The notes: generated from the sequence alone by a model not told the origin. DNA of 64,000 nucleotides from an uncultured Legionella sp. (GCA_902168255.1 CABHON010000023.1:1-64000); one strand, 5' to 3'. Positions 8,239 to 17,887 are shown, counted from the first letter of the stretch. A program made the numbers and translations.

Positions 8239-9375
8239 TTACTGCTCATATAAAAATAACTTAAAGTCGTTTTGATAAGCCTCAACAATCGAACATGAAG
8301 ACGTATGAATAAAATTAAATTCTTTGCTTTCTTTGGCTAATATTGAAAATTGATTATAAAGCCCCTTCATTGAGTCATTATAATTCATCCACTTAACAGT
8401 CTTACCTTTAAAATACTCAAGATATTCATTTTGAGTTCTTGGGAATCCTATAATATCAAGATTATCGCGGTCAAAAGCAAAGCCTATAATAACAATATTT
8501 TTAGCGGATTTTATTAACTTTTTGTATTTTTTTGATTCATTTGAATTTCGCTCAGAATTAATCAGTTTAATTTGGTCTTTAGAACAAATAGAATACACAA
8601 AGCGTTGTGAATTTACTTCAAACTTTCTTTTTGAGTTTGAATTCACTTTTTCATTACTATACTGCCCATAGGTTGCTACAATATCTTTTTCTTGTAATTG
8701 CCCATAAACATGGTGAACATGATTTTTTAAACTATCAATAACTTTTTCAGAAATACTAGAAAGAAACTCTGTTTCTCCAATTTTTTTATACAGGCAATAA
8801 TCTAAATCAATCGAATAATTAAACGTAATAATATCCAATTTATTCTTTAGCACATCCTCTGGTTTTTCTGCTCCAGAAAGAATATCGTTTAACAAACAAC
8901 TATACCAATTGCCATCCGCAGGTGGGTTTCCTTGGTGTTTAAATTTTTCTTCTTTTTCAAATTTTAAAAGAGAATAAAAAATCATAATTTTTCCAGCTTT
9001 AATGCAAGATGGATGATCACGAAGGAAAGAATCAATAGAGACGGGATCAAAATCCACTAAAGTTTTTTTTAGATGAGAAAAAATATCAATGCGCTCTAGT
9101 TTAACTGCATGGAAATAATCTTGTTCATTTAGAATATAGAGTTCATGGCCAGTTGGACTTTTTACAAGGCCATTAAAATCATCAGGATTCCTTTTGAAGA
9201 ATCGTGGTTCTAATTCTTTAAAAGAATAGTTTTCTTTTTCAGATATTCCAGGTAACAAAACTTCATCTCGCGATATATTCTCAATAATACTATTAATTAA
9301 TTCTTTACCTAACGGATAACCATATGCCTTACTTGATCCAGCACCGAGAATAAAAACAGTCTTTTCTTTAAACAT
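8239..9375 (-). CDS. SIR2-like domain protein, probable NAD-consuming defence effector
   Basis: The protein has 378 residues. It shows the features of prokaryotic SIR2-like defence proteins: an N-terminal nucleotide-binding loop ILGAGSSKAYGYPLG (10-24), SIDSFLRDHP (113-122), TFNYSIDLD (184-192, candidate catalytic Asn), HVHHVYGQL (219-227, candidate His) and IVIIGFAFDRDN (294-305). Members of this superfamily in Thoeris, DSR and Avs systems degrade NAD on phage sensing; that role here is inferred from motif and context. It sits between hsdS and rhuM and overlaps by 8 bases the remnant of an AAA ATPase gene that may once have been its partner. It is visibly more A/T-rich than the hsd genes. 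No ribosome site is obvious. Confidence 0.82.
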   Translation of the reverse strand: MFKEKTVFILGAGSSKAYGYPLGKELINSIIENISRDEVLLPGISEKENYSFKELEPRFFKRNPDDFNGLVKSPTGHELYILNEQDYFHAVKLERIDIFSHLKKTLVDFDPVSIDSFLRDHPSCIKAGKIMIFYSLLKFEKEEKFKHQGNPPADGNWYSCLLNDILSGAEKPEDVLKNKLDIITFNYSIDLDYCLYKKIGETEFLSSISEKVIDSLKNHVHHVYGQLQEKDIVATYGQYSNEKVNSNSKRKFEVNSQRFVYSICSKDQIKLINSERNSNESKKYKKLIKSAKNIVIIGFAFDRDNLDIIGFPRTQNEYLEYFKGKTVKWMNYNDSMKGLYNQFSILAKESKEFNFIHTSSCSIVEAYQNDFKLFLYEQ

Positions 9376-9982
9376 ATTTAATTCTTAGTAAAATGTATCC
9401 ATTCAGCACTGTGCCCCCACGAAGAACGTCATTGCGAGGAGCGGTATTGCGCAGCGTAGCGTAGCAATAAAGCGACGTGGCAATCCAGACATCGATATCT
9501 ATTTTTCTGGATTGCTTCGTCCTGTTTTGCATTGCTGCGCTTCGCTTGCCATGCAAAACACTCCTCGCAATGACGTTCTCTGTGGGAATATTATGCTGAA
9601 GAATTACAGTAAAATAAGCTACGAAAGCATCTATCATCGTTCCAAACTCTTCTTTGTGTTGGTCTTTTATATTTCCACTTTCATCAAAAAATCCTTCCTT
9701 AATAAGGTTTCCATTTTTATCTCGTTTATCCCTAATATCTGAAGTAGATAATTTTTCAAGCTTATAATTAGTATTTATTGCGCTGTCTTGATTATAGCTT
9801 TCAATCGATTCTTCACCGTTATTGTAAAAGCTGGTCTTTCCTGTATTATTTGGCCCCATAATTAAAGTAAAACCACTTCCATACTTTTCATTAGGAATAG
9901 CAAAATTGATCAGTTTCTTATCAAAAAAAACCTTATAATGCTCTATTTCTAGTGTTGTTAATGTAATCATATTTAAAAACAT
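9368..9982 (-). pseudogene. Truncated AAA ATPase (RecF/OLD-like) fused to a repeat element
   Basis: The first 125 or so residues look like the N-terminus of a RecF/SMC/OLD-type ATPase: ITLTTLEIEHYKVFFD followed by the Walker A GPNNTGKT (43-50). After GTMIDAFVAYF the frame runs into the family A palindromic element (9402-9600), and the rest of its 204 codons are repeat-derived. The ABC signature, Walker B and any TOPRIM/nuclease part are absent. The gene was evidently truncated by insertion plus deletion. It starts 10 bases inside the 3' end of hsdS (ATG 9982, or ATG 9970 at residue 5) and ends 8 bases inside the SIR2-like gene. A translated fragment is possible but unlikely to be functional. 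Confidence 0.82.
9402..9600. repeat. Family A palindromic element, copy inside ATPase remnant
   Basis: The element is bounded by TTCAGCA (9402-9408) and TGCTGAA (9594-9600). It has two inverted halves, each reading gaacgtcattgcgagg, then a hairpin, then gcgacgtggcaatccag or its degenerate equivalent towards the centre. The left hairpin is TATTGC/GCAATA (9445-9450 with 9464-9469). The right hairpin is GTTTTGCAT/ATGCAAAAC (9524-9532 with 9551-9559). Other copies are at 21023-21545 and 34123-34336. Confidence 0.88.
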
Positions 9983-11454
9983 GTATTTTTTATAGATTTT
10001 GTAGCTTTAATTCGCTCTAATAACTCATTAACCGATTCATCACTTGGATCTTGCGATACCAGTTGGCCAGAGAAGGCTTTTTTCAAGATGGCTTGGCGGA
10101 GAATATTAGCCTTCAATAATTGTCGTTCTATTTCTTGTCTCGTACTCTCTATTACAGATAAGTTTGTCTCTAATAATTCAACTAGTTTTATTTGTTCTGA
10201 AATGCAACAAAATGGTATTGTCAGTTTACTAAGTTCAGCTTGATTTATTTTAGGTAACACAGAGCGAGAGCCCGCCGTTGATGCTTGACTCACAAAATTT
10301 TTTGTTAGCATTGCGTATTTCAAAAAAGAATGAGCATAATATTCACTTTGCAATGGATACATATCAGCACTACAAAGACCATCAAAATCAGCGAGTACTA
10401 GTTTTGATAAGTTGGGACGAATTTTTGAGTAAATAATTTGTCCAGCAAAGAAATAGTGCTTCGGGCTAAATACTTCATCTTCCGCAATTGTTCGATATGC
10501 CAAAAGTTTACCCGTATCCCTCTCAATATTATCTGGTGCAATATGAGGTAGATCTTGAAAATCTGCTGGTGATACAAGATTAGACGCAATAGTTATAATG
10601 TCGCCAAAATGCATCCAACACCAGCCGTTAGGAAGTACAGACAAAATACTTTCCTGAATCTCTCGAATTTCAGTTAGCTTAATGGGCCTCCCCGGCTTCT
10701 TCCCTTCTTTCCCCATCACCTCCCACTCCTTCACAGCCACTTTCCACTCTTCCAACTGCTGCTTATAACGAGCATCGCGTTCTTTTTGTATGCGAGCAAG
10801 TAACTGTTCTGGTGTTTCGAGCTTATCAGCGTTTTCCTCTCGCCATTTTGCTGTAAGTTTTCCTTCAAAAGCATGCTTGAGTACGGCTTGTCGGTAAACC
10901 TTGAGTTGCTCGCGAGCCGTTTTGAGCGCAGCAATGCCATTATCTAACTCAGAGAAAAGTTCTTCAATTTTGGCGACGATACGTTTTTGTTCGTTGAGAG
11001 GGGCTAAATTAATGAGGATCTTATCAAAGTTTCCTTTATTTACAATTGATATAGTAGTTGCAGTTGCTTTTTCTTCTAGTTGACATCTAAATGCACTAGA
11101 TTGGGCTTGAAAAAATAAGTATTTAGGCAATATTACATCATTCGGAATAATTGCATTAATTTGTTGATTAAATGCAACTGGAACTGTATTAAGCGCAGTT
11201 CTTCCAAGATTACCAATACAAGAAACTAATACAGAGTTTAATGGTAAAATACGAGCTAATTTTGCTCCCTTATCAGAAAGATATTCTTCACTGCTTGACA
11301 CAATTCGGTTGTTTAATTTTGGTGGTTTTATATATGGAAGACTACCACCGTAATTATCAGGATCCTTTGTAGATGGAGTATTGCCTGTAATTGATGTTCC
11401 TACTTCGCTAACAGAAATTTGAATCCATGATTTAGGAAGCTTCCTCTCCATCAC
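9973..11454 (-). CDS. hsdS: Type I restriction-modification system specificity subunit HsdS
   Basis: This 493-residue protein has the duplicated HsdS architecture. The first target-recognition domain (about 5-155) opens LPKSWIQISVSEVGTSITGNTPS and ends in the conserved helix PLNEQKRIVAKIEELFSELD. The second (about 265-430) opens SVLPNGWCWMHFGDI and is followed by a similar helix and KANILRQAILKKAFSGQLV. The subunit sets the bipartite DNA target for HsdM and HsdR. The ATG overlaps the hsdR stop by 4 bases (ATGA), so the genes are coupled. The 3' end overlaps the ATPase remnant by 10 bases. The recognition sequence cannot be read from the protein. Confidence 0.95.
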   Translation of the reverse strand: MMERKLPKSWIQISVSEVGTSITGNTPSTKDPDNYGGSLPYIKPPKLNNRIVSSSEEYLSDKGAKLARILPLNSVLVSCIGNLGRTALNTVPVAFNQQINAIIPNDVILPKYLFFQAQSSAFRCQLEEKATATTISIVNKGNFDKILINLAPLNEQKRIVAKIEELFSELDNGIAALKTAREQLKVYRQAVLKHAFEGKLTAKWREENADKLETPEQLLARIQKERDARYKQQLEEWKVAVKEWEVMGKEGKKPGRPIKLTEIREIQESILSVLPNGWCWMHFGDIITIASNLVSPADFQDLPHIAPDNIERDTGKLLAYRTIAEDEVFSPKHYFFAGQIIYSKIRPNLSKLVLADFDGLCSADMYPLQSEYYAHSFLKYAMLTKNFVSQASTAGSRSVLPKINQAELSKLTIPFCCISEQIKLVELLETNLSVIESTRQEIERQLLKANILRQAILKKAFSGQLVSQDPSDESVNELLERIKATKSIKNTCF

Positions 11455-14273
11455 GCAACCAACTCCCTATTCAACTCTTCCATCACCCAATCCACCCGCT
11501 CACCAAACAACTGATGCATCTTCCCCAAGCCCCCTTGAGCATTAAACGGAGCCATTTCTAAATCATCGTGTTCTAAATGAAAGGAGCTGGCAATATGGTC
11601 ACGAATTAAATGCAGCCAGGACATTTGTTGTTCATTAAATTTATTGCTACCAGCATGGTATCGCATGATCCAATTTTGGAAGTTTTTTCTAACAGTTTTA
11701 TTAAATGGTGTGATGGTTTGATCGAGTCCACAGACTCGGCGAATAAGAGAAACTAAGACAGTAAGTTCTGATACTGGCGAGTCTTCGGTGGAAGTGCGAA
11801 CTTTATCTAAATCTAAATGCTCATATGCCTGCCAAACGCGCAATGGAGCAAGTTTCGGTCTATCTTGCTTGAGCTTTTCGAGTAGCGCTTTGATTTGCGG
11901 ATAAGTAATTTCACTGCGACGTGCGGGGATATTAAAATAAATGCTGAGGGCGTTGATTTCATCGACATGCTCTTGAAGATATTCCGCAAATTCTTGAGTT
12001 AAGATTTTTGCATTATCTGTGGTTTCCCCTGCCCATTCTGCTTTGAGAACCGTATCTAAATCATCATGGACAATAGTTTGCTCTTTGTCGCGGCGAATGG
12101 TGTCAATGAGCTCGATTAATTCGCCGGTAAACACATTGGCCACTTGGCTTACTAGTTCTTTTTGTGCCTGGTCGCGGGCGGTGTCACCAGGCTCAGTGCC
12201 AACTGGCTGGCCCACAATCTCTAGTGCTTTTTGTTCCACGCGATCACCGTCAATTGCGTTAAATAATTCACCTACAATCATTAATAGCGGTATACCACCT
12301 GCCTTTTCAGCAATCCGCGCACGCTCTTTGTCATTCAATTGTTTATCAAGCCTTGCTAAACGAGCAGCAAGGGAAGAAACCGTATCGCTATCACTGGCGC
12401 CCATCATCACTCCCATTGCCAAATCTTTGAATGATACATTCAGTTTGGTAATCAATGGTGGAGTATTGGTTTTAAGTGACTGGGTGACACCCACCGCATC
12501 CACAATCACGTAATGTGTTTTCGCACTTTTAGCTGAAGGGGTGACTTTCTGAAGGCTATCTTTATCCAAAGTACGTGTGCCTCGCCCTTTCATCTGCTCG
12601 AAGTAGTTTTTGCTTCTCACATCACGCATAAAAAGCAGACATTCTAATGCTTTCACATCGGTACCAGTTGCAATCATATCCACGGTAACAGCAATGCGGG
12701 GATAGTAATCATTACGAAATTGAGCTAACACTGATTTTGGATCTTCACCTTTTTCTACCACGTTACCTTCGGCATCAAGCTTATCATTTGCTGCACGGTA
12801 AGTGACTTTTTTGCAGAATTGATTACCATGGTTAAATTCTTCACGCACCAATTGGATAATATCGTCAGCATGACTATCCGTTTTGGCGAAAATTAATGTT
12901 TTAGGTGTTTCTTCACGGCCTGGGAAAATAGTTGGCAGAGAATCTTTAAAAGTTCGAATTACGGTTCGTATCTGATCTGGATTGACGATACTTCGATCCA
13001 GTTGCTGGCCTGTGTAAACTTCGTCTTCATCCTGAGTTTCCCACCGTTTAAAACGGGTAGTACGCTCACGTTTTTCAACCGATTGTTTAGCCGTAATTTT
13101 CCCGCCTTGTTTAGTTTTTTCGGTTTCGATCATAAAAACTTCATTGCCGACGTTGACGCCATCGGCTACCGCTTTTTCATGGCTGTACTCACTCACCACG
13201 TTTTTATTAAAGAAACCATAGGTGCGGTTATCTGGTGTTGCTGTTAAACCAACTAGATAGGCATCAAAGTATTCGAGAACCTGTCGCCATAAGTTGTAAA
13301 TTGAACGGTGACATTCGTCGATGATAATAAGATCAAAAAACTCAGGAGGAATTTTTTCATTATAAACAACTGGCAAGGGTTTTTGGGGATGCGTATACTT
13401 TTCTGCTGGATTTTCCTCTTCGAATGTTTCATCGAGTGGTTCATCTTTTAAAATCGCATACATTCGCTGGATAGTACTAATGTATATCTGAGCATCGTTG
13501 GCAATATATTGGCTTTTCAGTCTTTGTACGGTGTAAAGCTCGGTGAATTTTCGATTATCATCATTGGGTAGAAAACTCATGAATTCCTGCTCTGCCTGCT
13601 CCCCGAGATTCTTGGTATCAACCAAAAATAGGATACGATTAGCACGTACAGGATTTTTTAACAAACGATAGCTTGCAGTAATAGCCGTAAAGGTTTTCCC
13701 TGCACCAGTGGCCATTTGTACTAATGCCCGCGGTTTATTTTGCTTTAGGGAAGCTTCTAAATTAGTGATGGCCGTTATTTGACAATCACGCAGGCCTTCC
13801 GTTTTCAAAGGAGGAAAATCTTGAAGACGTCCACGCAAGCTTTTACTTTCACGTATATATTTAGCTAACGTTTCAGGACGAAGAAAATTAAATACTTCCC
13901 TTGAACGCGGATTGGGGTCTAAACCATCGGTAAAACGGGTAACCACTCCTGTACTTTCATAGATAAAGCGCAATGGCCGGTTATGGTTGACCCACTTCAG
14001 TTTTGCTTTTGCATAATTCAAGGATTGCTCTTCAATGGTCGTGACTTTCTCCCCCCAATGCTCCGGCTTTGCTTCAAGGACGCCTACAGCTTGTTTGTCT
14101 ACAAATAGTACATAATCAGCTGGACCAACATCTGTAAGATACTCTCTCACCGCCACGCCAAGTGAGACAGAAAAATCGATTTTATTTTTATCCTGCACAG
14201 CCCAACCTGCTTTATTGAGCAGAGCATCTATTTTATCGCGGGATATTTGTTCGGAATTTTGGTTAACCATCAT
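11451..14273 (-). CDS. hsdR: Type I restriction enzyme endonuclease/translocase subunit HsdR
   Basis: The protein has 940 residues. A PD-(D/E)XK nuclease occupies the N-terminus (GPADYVLFVDKQAVGVLEAKPE, with D53, E67 and K69). An SF2 translocase follows with Walker A MATGAGKT (187-194), the DECH box IIIDECHRS (D319-H322), GLTATPDNRTYG, and motif VI-like YFEQMKGRGTRT. An EcoEI-like C-terminal domain (about 780-940) probably docks to the methyltransferase. It cleaves unmodified DNA after ATP-driven translocation. It appears intact and full length. The start could be either of two adjacent ATG codons. It lies about 200 bases downstream of the nuclease-helicase gene. Confidence 0.95.
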   Translation of the reverse strand: MMVNQNSEQISRDKIDALLNKAGWAVQDKNKIDFSVSLGVAVREYLTDVGPADYVLFVDKQAVGVLEAKPEHWGEKVTTIEEQSLNYAKAKLKWVNHNRPLRFIYESTGVVTRFTDGLDPNPRSREVFNFLRPETLAKYIRESKSLRGRLQDFPPLKTEGLRDCQITAITNLEASLKQNKPRALVQMATGAGKTFTAITASYRLLKNPVRANRILFLVDTKNLGEQAEQEFMSFLPNDDNRKFTELYTVQRLKSQYIANDAQIYISTIQRMYAILKDEPLDETFEEENPAEKYTHPQKPLPVVYNEKIPPEFFDLIIIDECHRSIYNLWRQVLEYFDAYLVGLTATPDNRTYGFFNKNVVSEYSHEKAVADGVNVGNEVFMIETEKTKQGGKITAKQSVEKRERTTRFKRWETQDEDEVYTGQQLDRSIVNPDQIRTVIRTFKDSLPTIFPGREETPKTLIFAKTDSHADDIIQLVREEFNHGNQFCKKVTYRAANDKLDAEGNVVEKGEDPKSVLAQFRNDYYPRIAVTVDMIATGTDVKALECLLFMRDVRSKNYFEQMKGRGTRTLDKDSLQKVTPSAKSAKTHYVIVDAVGVTQSLKTNTPPLITKLNVSFKDLAMGVMMGASDSDTVSSLAARLARLDKQLNDKERARIAEKAGGIPLLMIVGELFNAIDGDRVEQKALEIVGQPVGTEPGDTARDQAQKELVSQVANVFTGELIELIDTIRRDKEQTIVHDDLDTVLKAEWAGETTDNAKILTQEFAEYLQEHVDEINALSIYFNIPARRSEITYPQIKALLEKLKQDRPKLAPLRVWQAYEHLDLDKVRTSTEDSPVSELTVLVSLIRRVCGLDQTITPFNKTVRKNFQNWIMRYHAGSNKFNEQQMSWLHLIRDHIASSFHLEHDDLEMAPFNAQGGLGKMHQLFGERVDWVMEELNRELVA

Positions 14274-14408
14274 AGAACTCGTATTCGTTTACTGTCATGC
14301 CAATTAACAGTTGAAATAAATTATAACTAATAACATTAAGAAAAAATTATGAGCTAATTTTTTTTGATTATATCAATGTATTTGTTTGTTTGCGAGATAA
14401 TTTCACCT

Positions 14409-14433
14409 GGTATGCCGGAATTGCCGACATACC
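14409..14433. promoter_or_regulatory. 25-bp near-perfect palindrome upstream of hsdR
   Basis: The left part GGTATGCCGG and right part CCGACATACC form an inverted repeat with one internal C/T difference. It lies in the 203-bp gap between the nuclease-helicase gene and hsdR and shares CCGACATACCACTT with the palindrome in rhuM. An operator or a small mobile palindrome are both possible. I see no clear sigma-70 promoter around it. Confidence 0.5.
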
Positions 14434-14476
14434 ACTTATTCCACTATTCCAGAAGCTTACTTTTGTTAAATGAAGG

Positions 14477-17400
14477 TCATATATAATCTTTACTCTTCAA
14501 CAACCGACAAAACAAATTAACCATTTCCATTTGACTTACATTACTTATACTAGTATCCAACAATATAGGACTATAGATCACAATTGCCATACACTGCGCT
14601 CTAGAAAGTGCTACATTCAGGCGATTTTTATTAAATAAAAAATCCATGCCTCGTGGTGATTCATTGCCGCTACTCGCACACATACTCAAAAATACAATGG
14701 GTGCTTCCTGGCCTTGAAATTTATCCACACTACCTACCTTTGCTTGATTGCCTAATGCTTCCTTTAGTTTATTTACTTGGTGATTATAAGGTGCAACAAA
14801 TAAAATATCATTCCAATCAATGAAACGCTCTTTTCCATCTTTAGTAATAAACGTCCGACCAAGCAGGGTTTTAGTCAATAAAACAATGTGTTCTACCTCT
14901 TCTTCACTAGCTTGAGTATTTCCTTCATGAACAACGGGCACCGGGATAATGCCTGCTTGTTTACTGAGAATACCTTGATAATTTTCTGGGACTAAAATAC
15001 GCTGATGATCGTTTTCTACTGCAACCTCCAGCTTACCTTCATAAATAGCATCACTGATAAACTGATTGACGGCTGAGTGCATGCGATAGGTGGTACCTAA
15101 AAATATTCCCATGTTTTCAGGAATAGTAGGAGTAGCATGCAATAAATAATCCAAAATCGATGCGCCGCTTTCTTCTGGATGACTTCCCTGGGATGGTTGC
15201 CCTAGTTGCATTTGATCACCCATTAAGATGATATTTTTAGTAGCACGACTCATGGCGATTAAATTCGCCACACTTACTTGCCCTGCTTCATCGATAAATA
15301 GATAATCAAATTCATTTTCTAATTCTGGTCGTGCAAATCCCCATGCTGTTGTTCCAATAACGCAACTAGGCTTTAAATTTTCTAGAATGGATTTATTCTC
15401 AATGATAGATATTTCCAACTCAACTAACGACTCATCTGTTTCTTTGGTACAAGCAAAATAACCCTGTATGTTTTCTTTATTGCAATACTCCACTGTGCTT
15501 ATCAATAAATGATTAATAGCTTTATGGCTATTGGAAGAAATACCTATTCGTTTTCCGTGTTTTAATAACTCAGCAATAATATGTTTTGCAGTATAAGTTT
15601 TGCCTGATCCAGGCGGGCCTTGAATGGTAAGATAACTGTTATTTAGGTTGATTACTGCTGAAATAATTTGAGCAAGTCGAGTAGCTGCATCCTGACTTGA
15701 GACTATCGATGAATTAAGAGGCAGGTTTATAATTCTCGGTGGTTCTCTCATGAGAAAATCATTAATAGCCGAATTATCAAGCTTATTTTGATAAAATTGT
15801 TCAGCCCTATACATAATTGCGCTAGGAATTGGTTCTGCATTGATGTTTTCATCTGGAATTAACGTCAGCGTTTGGCTTAATTCACTTCCGGTTTGTAAGA
15901 CAATTATGCCTTCAGAAATTCGAGAATCTTCTTTGACAACGTTAACGCGTAGCACTTTACCATCTGAATTCATTTCTCCTAATACTATATATTTTTCCGT
16001 AGCCCCCTTGAACTCTTGGTTAGGATCAAAACAGTATTCATACGCTAAGTTTTTAGAACGTGGTGTCGGTTTGTAAGGTGGTTTATCTGTACGAATACAT
16101 TGAGCAAGACAATCAATATCATCAAAAAGTTCATCATCGCTTGAACCTAATCGATCGAATAATCGCCAATACATTGGTTTTTTTTCACGACGATGAAATT
16201 CTAAAACCCAGGCGAAGAGACTGATCACTTTGCTTTGTTTCTCTAAACCTTGCGCTTTTAATTGATTGGCTTTATTCAGTAATTTATCACGTAAAAGAAT
16301 GCATTCCGTAATAGCTTCACTTTCAGGCTCAGGAACCATTTCAGTTTTTCCGAGATATGCAATACCACTTTCCTGCTGGCGAGCCCGCAACCATTCGACC
16401 AATTCTTGAGTAGAATTACAATCATCAATATTATAATCGCGAATTGATTTTAATATACGTGAACTTTCCCACGTTTCACCGTCCGGTTCCTCGCGCCAAC
16501 GCTCATATACCACCACAGAATCACCGCCAGAACCAACATCGGTACTTCTTTTTTCTCTATAGAGATGCTCAACATTTTTGATCGAATAACGTGGCTCACC
16601 TATGCGCAAGCTGCCTTTAATAATTTTATACAAGTCCACAAACACTTCATTACGTAATAAGGTGTCTACCATTGCTTCACAAACACCATATCGCCCCATT
16701 AATTTACGGCAGGCTGCTATTTCATAATTAGCATAATGATAAATATGCATGCAAGGATCTCTTTGCCAACGGTGAAATACCCACTCAATAAAAGATTGAA
16801 ATGTCACACGCTCTTCTTCTTGATTATGCGCCCAAAAATCTTTATATTGGCGTTTACTTTTTTCATCAAAATAGGCAATGCCCCACAAATACTCTAATCC
16901 TCCTTCAACCAAAGGAAATCCCTCAATATCAAAGTAAACATCTAACTCTGACTCAGGAGGAAGCAAAGCCAAGCCATTTTTCTTTTGACTTTCATATGGT
17001 ATAAGCTCGTATAAAGGTTTTTCTTTATCTACACTCTTTTTTTGAATATTCGCTTGCAACTTAAGACGCTGAAGAACCTCAGTATGAATACCTTTGACTC
17101 TTGCAACAGAAGAATTAATCAGCGCCTGCATTGTGTGGATGTCCGCTTTGTTGAGCTTTTTAATTTGACTTCTGGTAATCGTTGCGACTTGAGATAAATG
17201 ATCTAGCGCGACAAGACGCTCCTTCGCATAAGTAGACCAACGCCCAAAACAATCCGAGGTTGAAGGATCTGGCAAATGCTCTTTTGAAAAATTGCCATGT
17301 GAAGCAAGAAAGCCTTCTTTTACGTGTTGGTAATAATAAAAATAATCATTAGTCGAGAGGCTAATATTTGATTGTTCTCCTGTTACAACAGTAAGCGTAG

Positions 17401-17887
17401 AAGGCCTTCTATTTTGCAAAGCCTCTAACATTTCTGCATAACAACATAATTGAATGACAAATTGAGGTTTAACGGTTTTTGAGAGTTTGGTATCCCAAGG
17501 CTCATAATAAAAACCTCCTAAACGACTTTCCCCCTCTTTTTTAACTAGAAAATCAGGATATCCTTTGAAGGGAAGTAATGATAATGCCCCTTGGTAAACA
17601 ATATCCGCGCCTTGTTGCATAGCTTGTAATGTATCTTGATAGGCATTCTTTCCTTTTTCAATTGATATAATATTTAACCCTTCTTTTCTAAAATTTTCTA
17701 AAATCTCCTGCTCATATTTCAAGCCTTTACGCTGCAATACCGATACTAAAGCATCTTCTTTATCCGTTAAAGCAAGATAGCTAGACTGTAGACATGCTAA
17801 ATGCTCCATTAATGAGGCGAATAAACTTTCTAAATAGAGGGTTAAATCAGAAGGTGAATACACCACCTCTTTAAATTCGATATGCAT
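14477..17887 (-). CDS. RecB-like nuclease / RNase H-like / SF1 (DNA2-type) helicase fusion
   Basis: This 1136-residue protein has three parts. An N-terminal TM0106-type RecB-like nuclease has GYPDFLVKK, YEPWDTKLSK (E129, D132, K134) and the QLCCYAEMLEAL helix. A YprB/RNase H-like exonuclease domain runs about 310-500 (LDVYFDIEGFPL ... YNIDDCNSTQELVEWL). A C-terminal DNA2/UPF1-type SF1 helicase has Walker A GPPGSGKT (757-764), the DEAG box (D866, E867), GTTYRMHSAVNQFI, VDKFQGQEAPIV and NVALSRAQ. All key motifs are present. It probably unwinds and degrades foreign or damaged DNA, a role inferred from domains and from lying at the head of the restriction island on the same strand. The start is the ATG in TCGAATTTAAAG-preceding MHIEFKEVVY; no strong ribosome site is visible. 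Confidence 0.85.
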   Translation of the reverse strand: MHIEFKEVVYSPSDLTLYLESLFASLMEHLACLQSSYLALTDKEDALVSVLQRKGLKYEQEILENFRKEGLNIISIEKGKNAYQDTLQAMQQGADIVYQGALSLLPFKGYPDFLVKKEGESRLGGFYYEPWDTKLSKTVKPQFVIQLCCYAEMLEALQNRRPSTLTVVTGEQSNISLSTNDYFYYYQHVKEGFLASHGNFSKEHLPDPSTSDCFGRWSTYAKERLVALDHLSQVATITRSQIKKLNKADIHTMQALINSSVARVKGIHTEVLQRLKLQANIQKKSVDKEKPLYELIPYESQKKNGLALLPPESELDVYFDIEGFPLVEGGLEYLWGIAYFDEKSKRQYKDFWAHNQEEERVTFQSFIEWVFHRWQRDPCMHIYHYANYEIAACRKLMGRYGVCEAMVDTLLRNEVFVDLYKIIKGSLRIGEPRYSIKNVEHLYREKRSTDVGSGGDSVVVYERWREEPDGETWESSRILKSIRDYNIDDCNSTQELVEWLRARQQESGIAYLGKTEMVPEPESEAITECILLRDKLLNKANQLKAQGLEKQSKVISLFAWVLEFHRREKKPMYWRLFDRLGSSDDELFDDIDCLAQCIRTDKPPYKPTPRSKNLAYEYCFDPNQEFKGATEKYIVLGEMNSDGKVLRVNVVKEDSRISEGIIVLQTGSELSQTLTLIPDENINAEPIPSAIMYRAEQFYQNKLDNSAINDFLMREPPRIINLPLNSSIVSSQDAATRLAQIISAVINLNNSYLTIQGPPGSGKTYTAKHIIAELLKHGKRIGISSNSHKAINHLLISTVEYCNKENIQGYFACTKETDESLVELEISIIENKSILENLKPSCVIGTTAWGFARPELENEFDYLFIDEAGQVSVANLIAMSRATKNIILMGDQMQLGQPSQGSHPEESGASILDYLLHATPTIPENMGIFLGTTYRMHSAVNQFISDAIYEGKLEVAVENDHQRILVPENYQGILSKQAGIIPVPVVHEGNTQASEEEVEHIVLLTKTLLGRTFITKDGKERFIDWNDILFVAPYNHQVNKLKEALGNQAKVGSVDKFQGQEAPIVFLSMCASSGNESPRGMDFLFNKNRLNVALSRAQCMAIVIYSPILLDTSISNVSQMEMVNLFCRLLKSKDYI

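Noticed and set aside
9512-9742. Plus-strand frame of 76 codons
   Set aside because: It is made of family A repeat plus the antisense of the ATPase remnant.
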